This document shows positions 17,199 through 25,345 of a stretch of 64,000 nucleotides of DNA, piece after piece. Position 1 is the first letter of the stretch, and every line of letters begins with the position of its first letter. The DNA is from Acidimicrobiia bacterium (lineage in GTDB: Bacteria > Actinomycetota > Acidimicrobiia > Acidimicrobiales > Aldehydirespiratoraceae), in the NCBI GenBank assembly GCA_022820805.1, contig JAJEEV010000009.1:124001-188000 (forward strand). The letters run 5' to 3'. The notes under the pieces are model-generated. The model ran no database searches and was not told the origin of the DNA. It saw only the letters and a program-made list of their open reading frames with translations. The translations under genes were made by a program, and so were the position numbers.

Positions 17199-17858
17199 AT
17201 GGACGGCATCCACGACATGGGAGGAATGCACGGTTGGGGCACCGTGTCCATCGACCCCGACGAGCCCGTGTTCCGTGAGGACTGGCACGGCCGGGCCTTC
17301 GCCATGGGAGCGATGTCCATGGGCCTGTCGGGCACCAACCTCGACGCCTTCCGGCACGGTCTCGAGCGTCTGCACCCCTACGACTACCTGGCCGACGGCT
17401 ACTACGGCCGCTGGCTGGCGTGCGCGGAGACCCTGCTCGTCGACAGCGGCGTGCTGGCGCCCGGCGCGGTGGACGCCCGGGCCCGCAACCTTTCCGGCGA
17501 GTCGGTCACCGAGCCCGAGGACGTGGAGGAGAACAAGCCCGTCTACGAGCGGGGCGGCGGCGGGTCGCTGCGCGAGATCGACGACCCTCCCGCCTTCTCG
17601 GTGGGGGACCGGGTGAGGGCCAGGGAGATCCGGACCGACGGCCACACCCGCATGCCCCGCTACATCCGCGGCCACACCGGCACGATCCACGCACATCGCC
17701 CGGCGGCGCTGCTGCCCGACACCAACGCCCACTTCGAGGGCGAGAACCCCCAGCACGTTTACACCGTGGAGTTCGACTCCAACGAACTCTGGGGCCCCGG
17801 CGCGGAGGCGGCCGTGCTTCGGATCGATCTGTTCGAGAGCTACCTGGAGGCGAGTTAG
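17199..17858 (+). CDS. nthB: Nitrile hydratase beta subunit
   Basis: A 219-residue beta subunit. It begins MDGIHDMGGMHGWG, the hallmark N terminus of the family, and ends with a typical SH3-like domain (FSVGDRVRAREIRTDGHTRMP to VYTVEFDSNELWG). With the alpha subunit it hydrates nitriles to amides in the cytoplasm. The beta-before-alpha order is that of many cobalt-type enzymes. A GGGGGAGG ribosome-binding site lies just upstream, and the alpha gene follows immediately after the stop codon. Confidence 0.95.
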   Translation: MDGIHDMGGMHGWGTVSIDPDEPVFREDWHGRAFAMGAMSMGLSGTNLDAFRHGLERLHPYDYLADGYYGRWLACAETLLVDSGVLAPGAVDARARNLSGESVTEPEDVEENKPVYERGGGGSLREIDDPPAFSVGDRVRAREIRTDGHTRMPRYIRGHTGTIHAHRPAALLPDTNAHFEGENPQHVYTVEFDSNELWGPGAEAAVLRIDLFESYLEAS

Positions 17859-18458
17859 ATGGCTGATCCCACCAAGAACAAGGACCGCCTGCCGCCGGAG
17901 GTTCGAGCCGAGGCGCTCGAGTCGCTGCTGGCCGAGCGCGGCCTGATCAAGTCCGAGGTGCTCGACGGCTTCATCAACCGCATGGTCAACGACGTGGGCC
18001 CCATGAACGGGGCCAAGGTGGTGGCCAAGGCGTGGGTCGACGAGGACTACCGCGCCCAGCTGCTGGCCGACGGCACCGGCGCCATCAAGGAGATGGGCTT
18101 CGCCGGACCTCAAGGTGAGCACATCGTTGTCGTCGAGAACTCCGACGCCGTGCACAACGTGGTGGTCTGCACGCTGTGCTCGTGCTACCCGTGGCCGGTG
18201 CTGGGCCTGCCGCCGGAGTGGTACAAGGACCCCGCCTATCGCAGCCGCATGGTGCGCGAGCCCCGCACCCTGCTGGGCGAGATGGGCCTCGACCTCGACG
18301 ACGGCGTCGAGGTGCGGGTCTGGGACTCCAGCGCGGAGAACCGGTACCTGGTGCTGCCGCAGCGACCCGAGGGAACCGAGAGCCTCGCCGAGGACGAGCT
18401 GGCCGCACTGGTCACCCGGGACGCGATGGTGGGAGTGGCCAAGGTCAGCGCGGGCTGA
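17859..18458 (+). CDS. nthA: Nitrile hydratase alpha subunit, cobalt type
   Basis: A 199-residue alpha subunit carrying the metal-claw motif VCTLCSC (cysteines at 104, 107 and 109; serine 108). Threonine after the first cysteine is the cobalt-type form; iron-type enzymes usually have serine there. The following [14 protein letters not shown] is also typical. The first codon directly follows the beta stop. Post-translational oxidation of two claw cysteines and cobalt insertion by the accessory protein are expected from the family. Confidence 0.96.
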   Translation: MADPTKNKDRLPPEVRAEALESLLAERGLIKSEVLDGFINRMVNDVGPMNGAKVVAKAWVDEDYRAQLLADGTGAIKEMGFAGPQGEHIVVVENSDAVHNVVVCTLCSCYPWPVLGLPPEWYKDPAYRSRMVREPRTLLGEMGLDLDDGVEVRVWDSSAENRYLVLPQRPEGTESLAEDELAALVTRDAMVGVAKVSAG

Positions 18459-18468
18459 GCGGGCGCCG

Positions 18469-18840
18469 GTGGCTCCCGATCTGGACATCGAAGGCCCGGC
18501 CGCCCCGCCGCGGCTCAACGGCGAGCTGGTATTCGACGCGCCCTGGGAGGGGCGCAGCTTCGCCATGGCCATGGCCCTGGTGGAGGGCGGCCACTTCACC
18601 TGGGACGACTTCCGTGACCACCTCATCGCCGCGGTGCAGCGCTGGGAGTCGGATCCGGTGGGCGAGTACCGGTACTACGAGCGCTGGCAGGAGGCCCTCG
18701 AGTCGATCGTGGAGGAGCGCGCCATCGCCTCAGAGTCCGAGGTGGACGCTCTGGCTGCCGCCTACCAGGCGCGGCCGCCCGGCCACGATCACGGCCACGA
18801 TCACGACCACGATCACGACGATCACCATCATCACCATTAG
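18469..18840 (+). CDS. Nitrile hydratase accessory/activator protein with histidine-rich tail
   Basis: A 123-residue protein of the nitrile hydratase activator family (P14K/NhlE-like; related to the beta subunit N-terminal domain), which inserts cobalt into the alpha subunit. The core has LVFDAPWEGRSFAMAMALVE and HLIAAVQRWE. The C terminus ends in HDHGHDHDHDHDDHHHHH, with 11 histidines in 18 residues. This is far richer than a usual activator and suggests local cobalt storage. GTG 18469 is chosen because it starts just after the alpha stop and gives the expected core length. Confidence 0.88.
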   Translation: MAPDLDIEGPAAPPRLNGELVFDAPWEGRSFAMAMALVEGGHFTWDDFRDHLIAAVQRWESDPVGEYRYYERWQEALESIVEERAIASESEVDALAAAYQARPPGHDHGHDHDHDHDDHHHHH

Positions 18841-18914
18841 GGGACCGGCACCCGGCCGTACCTAGGCCCACTACTGGATCCGCCGTTCTGGCGCGCTTGA
18901 CGAGTCTTGGCGGG

Positions 18915-18949
18915 GGGTTTAGGTTGCGACATAACTATGTCTCATCCGA
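18915..18949 (+). promoter_or_regulatory. amiS operon operator (motif site 2) with palindrome
   Basis: GGGTTTAGG-TTGCGA-N8-TGTCTCATCCGA. It includes a palindrome GACATA-AC-TATGTC (18928-18941). It shares TTGCGA-N8-TGTC with the sites at 17120 and 23409. Its flanks GGGTTTAGG and CTCATCCGA are shared with the site at 23918. It lies about 30-65 bp before the amiS start. Confidence 0.65.
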
Positions 18950-18979
18950 AATGTCGGACGAGACAGGAAGGGGCGTGTC

Positions 18980-19507
18980 ATGCCTCCCATAACCATCGTG
19001 TTCATAGCCACCGGCTTGATCGTGTGGCTGAACGCCCTCTACTTCCTAGGCGTGGGAGCCGACCAGAAGGAGGGTGGGCCGAATCCGCTTGTCAGCATCG
19101 GGGCCGCCAGCCTCGTCGTCGGTCTGCTGAACCTTGTTCAGGCTGTCTACATCATGTGGGCCCGCCCGCTGGATGACAACTCGGTCGTGCTGGCCGGACT
19201 GGTCACGTTCTACGGGCTGTTCTTCGTGGTTCTCGGCAAGACGGAACTCAAGGGATGGGACCTGCGCGTGGTGGGGAACCTCGCCGTGCCGACGGCCATC
19301 CTTCCACTGTTCTGGTGGGACTTCTTCGCAGGGAGCTGGATGTTCCAGTCGATCCTGATCGTGTGGCTGGTCGCGTTCGGGTCGGTCGCCCTCACCACCT
19401 ACGGCAAGCTCCAGGCCAAGCTCCTGGGTCTGATCCTGGCCGGAACCGCCATCTACACCTTCTGGGTGCCGGCCCTGATCCTCGCGACGGGAAACGAAAT
19501 CCCGTAA
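18980..19507 (+). CDS. AmiS/UreI family amide or urea channel
   Basis: A 175-residue membrane protein with six predicted helices, beginning PPITIVFIATGLIVWLNALYF. It belongs to the AmiS/UreI family, whose members pass urea or short-chain amides. Conserved features include NPLVSIGAASLVVGLLNLVQA and LVTFYGLFFVVLG. A GGAAGGGG ribosome-binding site precedes the ATG. Its place after nitrile hydratase suggests movement of the amide product or of urea, but the substrate cannot be read from sequence. Confidence 0.9.
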   Translation: MPPITIVFIATGLIVWLNALYFLGVGADQKEGGPNPLVSIGAASLVVGLLNLVQAVYIMWARPLDDNSVVLAGLVTFYGLFFVVLGKTELKGWDLRVVGNLAVPTAILPLFWWDFFAGSWMFQSILIVWLVAFGSVALTTYGKLQAKLLGLILAGTAIYTFWVPALILATGNEIP

Positions 19508-19609
19508 CCCGCGACAACAACCGGGTTCCACGGCTCCAGACCTCGACGACGGTCCGGCGCGGCGCGCCGGACACGACGTGGCCGGCCGCCCGGTGGTAGG
19601 AATGGCGTC

Positions 19610-20728
19610 GTGTCGCTGGCCGAACTCATCATCGACCTCCAGTTCAAGGGTCTGCGCATAAACGCTCCCTTCGAGCGGCGTCCCGGCGGTGCCGGGCCGT
19701 CCGATGCGGGCATGGTCTGGATCGAGGGCACCGCGGTGACCGTGCCGGTGGACGCCGCGTTCGTGTCCGACTCCCCGTACTCGCTCGAGCCCGAGGACCT
19801 CGGCTTCGGGATCTACGCCGGCGGGGTCCGGCTGGCCGGCGCGGCGCCCGCCGACAGGCCCCGCTTCTACGGTCTGACCACCGCCGACGGCGTCCCGTAC
19901 TGGCAGCTGGCCCTCATGCACCTCGACTCGCTGGCCAGCACCGTGCTCCAGACCTGCGCCTACTGGGGCAACGAGGACCAGTGCCGCTTCTGCGGGATCG
20001 GGGTGTCGCTGGACTCCGGCAGCACGGTGCTGGTGAAGCGCCCCGCCCAACTGGCCGAAGTGGCGGTGGCCGCCAAGGAGCTCGACGGCGCGGTCGACAT
20101 CACCCTGACCACCGGCTCCACCTATGGCCGCGACAAGGGCGCCCTGTACGTGGCCAAGTGCGGGGAGGCGATGAAGGAGTCCTCGGGCCTGCCGGTCGAG
20201 GTCCAGTTCGAGCCGCCCGACGACCTCAGCGTGGTCGACCAGGTCGCCGACCGGGGCATCGACTCGGTCGGGATCCATGTGGAGACGTTCGATCCCGAGG
20301 TGCTGCGGTGGGTGGCTCCCCCCAAGTACCGCACCGGCATCGAGCGCTATTTCGAGACCTGGGAGTACGCAGTCGAGCGCTTCGGCGAGGGCCAGGTCTC
20401 CACCTATGTGATCCTGGGCATGGGGGAGGACCCGGACCTGATCGTGGAAGGCTGCCGGCGGGCGGCCGACATCGGCGTGTACCCCTTCGTCGTGCCCCTG
20501 CGACCGGTGCCCGGCTCGCTCATGGGCGATTGGACGCCGCCCACCTCCGACTATGTGGAGCAGGTCGCCCGCAAGGTCGCGCCGTACCTGGTGGAGCGGG
20601 GGCTGACCGCCGACAAGGTCGCGGCCGGGTGCGCCCGCTGCCAGGCCTGCTCGCCGGTGGGGGCGATGGAGCGGGAGCTCCAGGGGTCGAACGGCCGCAA
20701 GCTGATCCCCGTTCAGGCCTTGGGCTGA
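19610..20728 (+). CDS. Radical SAM protein, MSMEG_0568 type
   Basis: A 372-residue radical SAM enzyme of the family found in nitrilase Nit1C clusters. The N-terminal third is not canonical. The cluster cysteines appear as C116, C125 and C128 (CAYWGNEDQCRFCGIG), a CX8CX2C spacing rather than the usual CX3CX2C. A C-terminal CARCQAC group near 340 could hold an auxiliary cluster. ITLTTGSTYGRDKG and VSTYVILGMGEDPDL fit the barrel core. The GTG start at 19610 gives SLAELIIDLQFKGLRI, typical of the family. The reaction is unknown. Confidence 0.88.
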   Translation: MSLAELIIDLQFKGLRINAPFERRPGGAGPSDAGMVWIEGTAVTVPVDAAFVSDSPYSLEPEDLGFGIYAGGVRLAGAAPADRPRFYGLTTADGVPYWQLALMHLDSLASTVLQTCAYWGNEDQCRFCGIGVSLDSGSTVLVKRPAQLAEVAVAAKELDGAVDITLTTGSTYGRDKGALYVAKCGEAMKESSGLPVEVQFEPPDDLSVVDQVADRGIDSVGIHVETFDPEVLRWVAPPKYRTGIERYFETWEYAVERFGEGQVSTYVILGMGEDPDLIVEGCRRAADIGVYPFVVPLRPVPGSLMGDWTPPTSDYVEQVARKVAPYLVERGLTADKVAAGCARCQACSPVGAMERELQGSNGRKLIPVQALG

Positions 20729-20742
20729 CTGCGGAGGCAGCG

Positions 20743-21288
20743 GTGGAGCGCATCAGATGCTGGCGGGCCGTCTCCCCCGAGGCCAGGAGCTGGCACATGC
20801 GCATCCGTCACCGGGTGTTCGTGGAGGAGCAGCGGGTCATACCCCTCACCGATGTCGACGACTGGGACGCGGACCCCGACACCATCCATGTGGTGGCGGG
20901 CCGTGGGTCCGAGGTGATCGGCACGGTGCGCCTCTACCGCACGGACGACGCTGGCCGCTGGAAGGGCGACCGCTTGGCCGTGCTGCCCGGCTACCGGGCC
21001 GGAATCGTGGGGATCCGGCTCGTGCGCTTCGCCGTCTCGACCGCCGCCGAGGCCGGAGGCAACGTGATGGACGCCTTCGTGCAACTCCAGAACGTCGTCT
21101 TCTTCGAACGCATCGGATGGGAGCACAGCGGGCCGCCGGTGCCCTACTACGGCCTGCCGCACCAGCCGATGATCTTCCGGTTGGCCGAAGCCCGAAGGCT
21201 GGTCGAGGCTGACGTGCCGGAAGATGCCCACTTGCGACTTCCCGCCGCCCGAGACGCGCCCAGCGCGCTGCTCGTCACCATGGGCTAG
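20743..21288 (+). CDS. GNAT acetyltransferase, MSMEG_0567 type
   Basis: A 181-residue GNAT-fold protein. It contains RIRHRVFVEEQRVIPLTDVD and VIGTVRLYRTDDAGRWKGDRLAVLPGYRA, the second being the acetyl-CoA-binding region, then FVQLQNVVFFERIGWEHSG, which matches the N-terminal domain defined for MSMEG_0567. In other bacteria it is adjacent to the radical SAM protein and a nitrilase. Here it is 14 bp after the radical SAM gene and 11 bp before the DUF1116 gene. The acceptor substrate is unknown. Confidence 0.88.
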   Translation: MERIRCWRAVSPEARSWHMRIRHRVFVEEQRVIPLTDVDDWDADPDTIHVVAGRGSEVIGTVRLYRTDDAGRWKGDRLAVLPGYRAGIVGIRLVRFAVSTAAEAGGNVMDAFVQLQNVVFFERIGWEHSGPPVPYYGLPHQPMIFRLAEARRLVEADVPEDAHLRLPAARDAPSALLVTMG

Positions 21289-21299
21289 CACGCCGCGGC

Positions 21300-22715
21300 A
21301 TGAGTGTTACCGGCCTGCCCTCGAGGGTGGAGGTTGTCAACGTCGGGCTGGAGCGGTTCGAGACCGCGGTGCGCGACCAGGGCGCGCCCGCGGTCGGCGT
21401 GGACTGGCGGATCCCCGCCGGCGGAGACCTCGACGCGGTAGCTGCGCTGGCCCGGCTGCTCGGTCCGGCCTCGGGCCGGGTGGACGCGGCCAATGCCGAG
21501 GTGATCAGCCGTCTCGACCGGGGCGTGCCGATGCTGCAGGGAGTGGAGACCGCGGGCGACGTTGTCGGTGGCCTGGGGGACGGCATGATCCTGCACTGCG
21601 GGCCGGGCATCGCATGGGCCGAAATGTGCGACCCGCTCAGGCGCTCGGTCCGGGCCGCGGTCGTGGCCGAGGGCTGGGCCGCCCACACCGAAGCGGCCGG
21701 CCAGATGGTGCAGGCCGGCGAGATCCGGCTCGAGCCGGCCAATGAGCACTGCACGGTCGTGCCCATGGCCACCGCGATCGGCCCCTCCGCGCCGGTCTAT
21801 GTGGTGTCCGTCGATGCCGGCGGCACCACGGCGTACTCCAGCCTGAACCAGGGGTCCGGGGCCGTCGCCTGGTTCGGAGTCGACTCCGACGCGGCCATCG
21901 AGCGCCTCCGGTTCCTGCGCGACGCGCTCGGCCCGGCCCTGGCCCAGGCTCTCGAGCGGGCCGGCCCGGTCGACGTGTTCTCTCTGGCCGCGCAGGGCAT
22001 CGCCATGGGCGACGACGTCCACATGCGGGTCCAGGCCACCACCAACCTGTTGCTGCGCGACCTGCTACCGCATCTGGTCCGCTCCAGCAGCGCCAGGATC
22101 GCCGAGGTGGCGGACTTCCTGAGCACCAACCACCTGATGTTCCTCAACATCGTCATGGCCGGCGCCCGCGCCGTGGCCGAATGGGCCTCCGAGGTGCCCG
22201 ACTCGAGCATCGTCACCACCATGGCCCGGAACGGCACGACGTACGGGATCCGCCTCGCCGGCCGGCCCGAGCGCTGGTTCATCGCCGATGCGCCCCCCGT
22301 GCAGGACGCCCTCTACTACCCGGGCCAGGGCCCCGACACCAGCGCCGGTGACATCGGCGACAGCGCCGTGCTGGAGCTGGTGGGGCTGGGCGGGCCGGCC
22401 GCGGCCAACTCTCCCGCGGTGGCCGGCTTCCTCGGTGGCCGCATGGCCGACGCCATGGCCGTCACCGCGGCCATGGGGCGCATCTGCGCGGGAACCAGCA
22501 GCCGTTTCCGCCTGCCGGTGCTCGACAACGCCGGCACCCCTCTGGGGGTCGATGTCCGTCGAGTGGTCGAGGCCTCCATCACACCCGCGGTCAACACGGG
22601 GATCCTCCACGCCTCCGACGGGTCCGGCCAGGTGGGCGCCGGGGTTGCCCACGCCCCTGCCGAGTGCTTCCTGGAGGCCCTGCTCGACCTCGACCAGCGC
22701 CTAGCGGAGGATTGA
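21300..22715 (+). CDS. DUF1116 protein, YlbE-like (candidate oxamate carbamoyltransferase subunit)
   Basis: A 471-residue DUF1116 family member. Distinct blocks are PAVGVDWRIPAGGD near 30-43, LHCGPGIAWAEMCDPLR near 98-114, MGDDVHMRVQATTNLL near 238-253, and LSTNHLMFLNIVMAGARA near 273-290. E. coli YlbE, of this family, works with FdrA and YlbF in carbamoyl transfer from oxalurate. Here the three homologues are in three separate transcription units, and this one sits in the amiS-radical SAM-GNAT operon. That scattering ties the carbamoyl set to the nitrile set. Confidence 0.85.
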   Translation: MSVTGLPSRVEVVNVGLERFETAVRDQGAPAVGVDWRIPAGGDLDAVAALARLLGPASGRVDAANAEVISRLDRGVPMLQGVETAGDVVGGLGDGMILHCGPGIAWAEMCDPLRRSVRAAVVAEGWAAHTEAAGQMVQAGEIRLEPANEHCTVVPMATAIGPSAPVYVVSVDAGGTTAYSSLNQGSGAVAWFGVDSDAAIERLRFLRDALGPALAQALERAGPVDVFSLAAQGIAMGDDVHMRVQATTNLLLRDLLPHLVRSSSARIAEVADFLSTNHLMFLNIVMAGARAVAEWASEVPDSSIVTTMARNGTTYGIRLAGRPERWFIADAPPVQDALYYPGQGPDTSAGDIGDSAVLELVGLGGPAAANSPAVAGFLGGRMADAMAVTAAMGRICAGTSSRFRLPVLDNAGTPLGVDVRRVVEASITPAVNTGILHASDGSGQVGAGVAHAPAECFLEALLDLDQRLAED

Positions 22716-22733
22716 CAGCCCCGCCGGGCGCTC

Positions 22734-23372
22734 TCAGGTGGGCCTCAGGGCGGTCCAGACGGCGCGCGCCGTGTGCCGGTAGGGGTTGCGCCAGCGGTGC
22801 TCCTGATCGGTCCGGAAGTGGATCGAATCGCCCCGGCGCAGCTGGAACGACTGGCCGGCGACATCCACGTCGAGCCTTCCCGACAGCATGTGGATCAACT
22901 CCTCGCCGGCGTGGCGCAAAGGGGTCTCGCCGCTGCCGGCGCCCGGGTCCACCTCGGCGATGGCGGTGGCCACGAAGTACTGCCCGTAGGGGCCCGAGAT
23001 GCCGCCCAGCGTCAGGCCCTCGTGGGGCGTGTAGATCGAGCGGCGCTCGCCGGCGGGGGTGAAGACCACATAGGACGGCGGCTCCTGGTCCTCCTCCACG
23101 AAGTACGAGACCGGCTGCTCGAGGGCCGCGGCCAGCTTCAGCAGCGTTGTGATGGTCGGCACCATCGTGCCCTGCTCCACCTTGTGGATGGCCGCGGTCG
23201 AGACGTTGGAGCGGTCGGCGAGCTGCTGCAACGACAGGTTCCACTGCTTGCGGAGATACCGGACCTTGGGACCGATCGAGTTCACTACCGCGCTGAGGTC
23301 CTCGCCGTGGGTCTGGTTGGGGCGCCGGTCCGTGCTCCCGGCGCCACTCCGGGTCGCGACACTGCTCGGCAT
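22734..23372 (-). CDS. XRE-family transcriptional regulator with cupin domain
   Basis: A 212-residue regulator. The helix-turn-helix occupies about residues 34-90 (LRKQWNLSLQQLADRSNVST, then IHKVEQGTMVPTITTLLKLA), and a cupin ligand-binding domain occupies about 130-205 (MLSGRLDVDVAGQSFQLRRG, then FRTDQEHRWRNP). Start ATG 23372 has a GGAGGTGG ribosome-binding site; the frame is open upstream into the osmC promoter but that extension is not family-like. It is divergent from osmC, and the shared gap contains the conserved motif at 23409. It is the best candidate controller of the four motif sites. Confidence 0.9.
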   Translation of the reverse strand: MPSSVATRSGAGSTDRRPNQTHGEDLSAVVNSIGPKVRYLRKQWNLSLQQLADRSNVSTAAIHKVEQGTMVPTITTLLKLAAALEQPVSYFVEEDQEPPSYVVFTPAGERRSIYTPHEGLTLGGISGPYGQYFVATAIAEVDPGAGSGETPLRHAGEELIHMLSGRLDVDVAGQSFQLRRGDSIHFRTDQEHRWRNPYRHTARAVWTALRPT

Positions 23373-23408
23373 GGCTCCACCTCCGGGCGTAGATGATAGA
23401 CGGCGGCC

Positions 23409-23443
23409 TTTCGCTTGCGATCGGCGGGTGTCATATAGTTGAC
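23409..23443 (+). promoter_or_regulatory. Promoter/operator between XRE-cupin regulator and osmC (motif site 3)
   Basis: TTTCGCTTGCGA, 8 bases, TGTCATATAGTTGAC. All positions except one base in the first block, the spacer and one near the end match the nitrile hydratase site at 17120-17154. TATAGT at 23434-23439 may be the -10 box for osmC. The position, 37 bp from the regulator start, suits autoregulation. Confidence 0.65.
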
Positions 23444-23475
23444 GGGCTGCGCCACCCCTGAAGGACGATCCCTTC

Positions 23476-23871
23476 GTGAGTTCCCCTACCCGCACAGTCT
23501 CGGCCAGGTGGCTGGGCGCCTACCGCTGCGATGTGACCGCCGGCGACTTCACCATCCCGGTGGACGAGCCCGTCAGCGTGGGCGGCACCAACGAGGGCCC
23601 GCAACCCACCGAGCTGTTGCTGGCCGCGCTCTCGTCCTGTTTCACCCTCGCGGTGGCCCATGCGGCCCGCAAGCGCGGCATCGAGTTGTCCCATGTGGGA
23701 GTCGAGGTGACCGGCACCTACGACGGGCCCCGGTTCTCGGCGCTGGAGATCCGCGTCGACGCCGGCTGCGAGGAGTCGGTCAAGGCGACGCTCGTGGAGG
23801 CCGCGGCCCGGGTGTGCTACGTGAGCAACACGATCCGCCACACCCCCGAGCTGTCGGTTGTGGCCGTCTGA
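23476..23871 (+). CDS. OsmC family protein
   Basis: A 131-residue OsmC-like protein. The family uses two conserved cysteines to reduce organic hydroperoxides, and one is clear in LLAALSSCFTLAVAHAARKRG (around residue 55). The second is expected near VCYVSNTIRHTPEL (C about 115). Length fits the smaller YhfA-like branch. The GTG start at 23476 follows the shared promoter. Its control by the same motif as nitrile hydratase suggests stress protection or thiol chemistry linked to nitrile use; this is inference. Confidence 0.88.
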   Translation: MSSPTRTVSARWLGAYRCDVTAGDFTIPVDEPVSVGGTNEGPQPTELLLAALSSCFTLAVAHAARKRGIELSHVGVEVTGTYDGPRFSALEIRVDAGCEESVKATLVEAAARVCYVSNTIRHTPELSVVAV

Positions 23872-23917
23872 TGCCGGCGCCCTGCAAGATCTGCGGGCTT
23901 GACACTCCCGCGGCCTC

Positions 23918-23952
23918 GGGTTTAGGTTCCGATACGCAGATATCTCATCCGA
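23918..23952 (+). promoter_or_regulatory. Operator upstream of flavoprotein gene (motif site 4)
   Basis: GGGTTTAGG-TTCCGA-N8-TATCTCATCCGA. It aligns base for base in its flanks with the site at 18915-18949, with the same 8-base spacer; the core is weaker (TTCCGA for TTGCGA, TATC for TGTC). It lies about 50-85 bp before the flavoprotein ATG. Confidence 0.6.
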
Positions 23953-24002
23953 CACGGCGGTGAGCGGGCCGGGAGACGGTTCGGAGTGACGAGAGGACGA
24001 CA

Positions 24003-25325
24003 ATGCGGATCGCGGTGATCGGCGGCGGCGCGGCAGGACTGGGTGCGGCAGGGGCGGCCAAAGCGGTCGATCCGAGCGCGGAGGTGGTGGTCTACACCGC
24101 CGACACCGATGTGGCCTACAGCCCCTGCGGTATCCCCTACGTCCACGGACGCGAGATCGACTCGTTCGAGCGGCTGTTCCTGGCCACCAAGGAGCAGTAC
24201 GTAAACACCGGCATCGACGTCCACTACGAGACGACGGTCGAGGCCATCGATCCTGCGTCGCGCACCCTGAGGGTCGCCGGCGAGGGAGAGGTCTCCTATG
24301 ACCGGCTCATCATCGGGGCCGGGTGGAACTACGCCAAGGTGGACGTCGACGGGGCCGACCTCGACGGCATCTACGAGGTCAAGTACATACGGGCGGCCAT
24401 GGACTGGGACAAGCGGCTCGACTCCTGCAAGTCGGCGGTGATCGTCGAGGCCGGACTGGTGGCGATGGAGATGGTCGCCGCGCTGATCCATCGAGGGATC
24501 AAGGTGACCGTCGTGGACCGGGCACCGTGGCCGATGGCCGACGTGCTCGATCCCGACATCGTCGAGCCGGTGCGCCAAGCCTGGGAGGACGCCGGCGTCG
24601 ACATGCAGTGGGGCAACTGGGTCACTGCGTTCAGAGGCGACGGTGCGGTGAGCCGCGTCGAGACCGAGCAGGGGGACATCGACACCGACATCGTCATCAT
24701 CGGCACGCACAAGGTGCCCAACAATCCGCTGGCCGCCGCGGCCGGCCTGAAGCTGGGAACGACCGGCGGGCTGATCGTCGACTCCCGGATGCAGACCTCC
24801 GATCCCAACATCTACGCGGCGGGCGACTGCACCGAGATCCCGCACGGCGTCTCCGACATCCCGATCCAGGGGTTGACCGGCTCCCACGCGTACTCCCAGG
24901 GCAAGACGGCGGGCACCAACGCCGCGGGCGGCACCCGTCACTATCGGCCGGTGTTCGTGCCGTGGGGCCTGCTGGCCGGCGAGTGGATGATCGGCGGGGT
25001 GTCGTTCGGCGAGACGCTGGCGACCGCGCTGGGCATCCAGCATGTCGTGGGGAAGGCCCAGGGGATCACCCGGGCCCGCTACTACCCGGGCGTGAGGCCC
25101 ATCACCGTGAAGCTGCTGGCCGAGCCCGGGTCCCTCCGGGTGATCGGCGCTCAGATGGTGGGCGGCGAGGGCGTCAAGGAACGGGCCGACTTCCTGGCCA
25201 TGGCCGTGCGGGTCGGGCTCACCGTCGAGGAGCTGGCCACCATGGAGAACGTGTACTCGCCCGCCATCGGCGCCCTCAACGAGCCGATCTCGGTGGCCGC
25301 GCAGACGCTGCTGGCCGGGCTGTAG
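24003..25325 (+). CDS. FAD-dependent pyridine nucleotide-disulfide oxidoreductase, CoA-disulfide reductase-like
   Basis: A 440-residue two-dinucleotide-domain flavoprotein. The FAD motif GGGAAGLGAAG is at 7-17. The single redox cysteine C42 in YSPCGIPYV is the hallmark of CoA-disulfide reductase and NADH oxidase-type enzymes. AAGDCTEIPHG near 270 and a C-terminal dimerisation domain follow. The NAD(P)H-binding loop is unusual: where GxGxxG is expected it reads VEAGLVAMEM (E149, G151, A154), with two glycines replaced. Possible substrates include CoA or coenzyme M disulfide, given the ComA operon, but this is speculative. It shares operator-like flanks with the amiS operon. Confidence 0.85.
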   Translation: MRIAVIGGGAAGLGAAGAAKAVDPSAEVVVYTADTDVAYSPCGIPYVHGREIDSFERLFLATKEQYVNTGIDVHYETTVEAIDPASRTLRVAGEGEVSYDRLIIGAGWNYAKVDVDGADLDGIYEVKYIRAAMDWDKRLDSCKSAVIVEAGLVAMEMVAALIHRGIKVTVVDRAPWPMADVLDPDIVEPVRQAWEDAGVDMQWGNWVTAFRGDGAVSRVETEQGDIDTDIVIIGTHKVPNNPLAAAAGLKLGTTGGLIVDSRMQTSDPNIYAAGDCTEIPHGVSDIPIQGLTGSHAYSQGKTAGTNAAGGTRHYRPVFVPWGLLAGEWMIGGVSFGETLATALGIQHVVGKAQGITRARYYPGVRPITVKLLAEPGSLRVIGAQMVGGEGVKERADFLAMAVRVGLTVEELATMENVYSPAIGALNEPISVAAQTLLAGL

Positions 25326-25345
25326 GAAGCCGGCCAGACTCTGTC

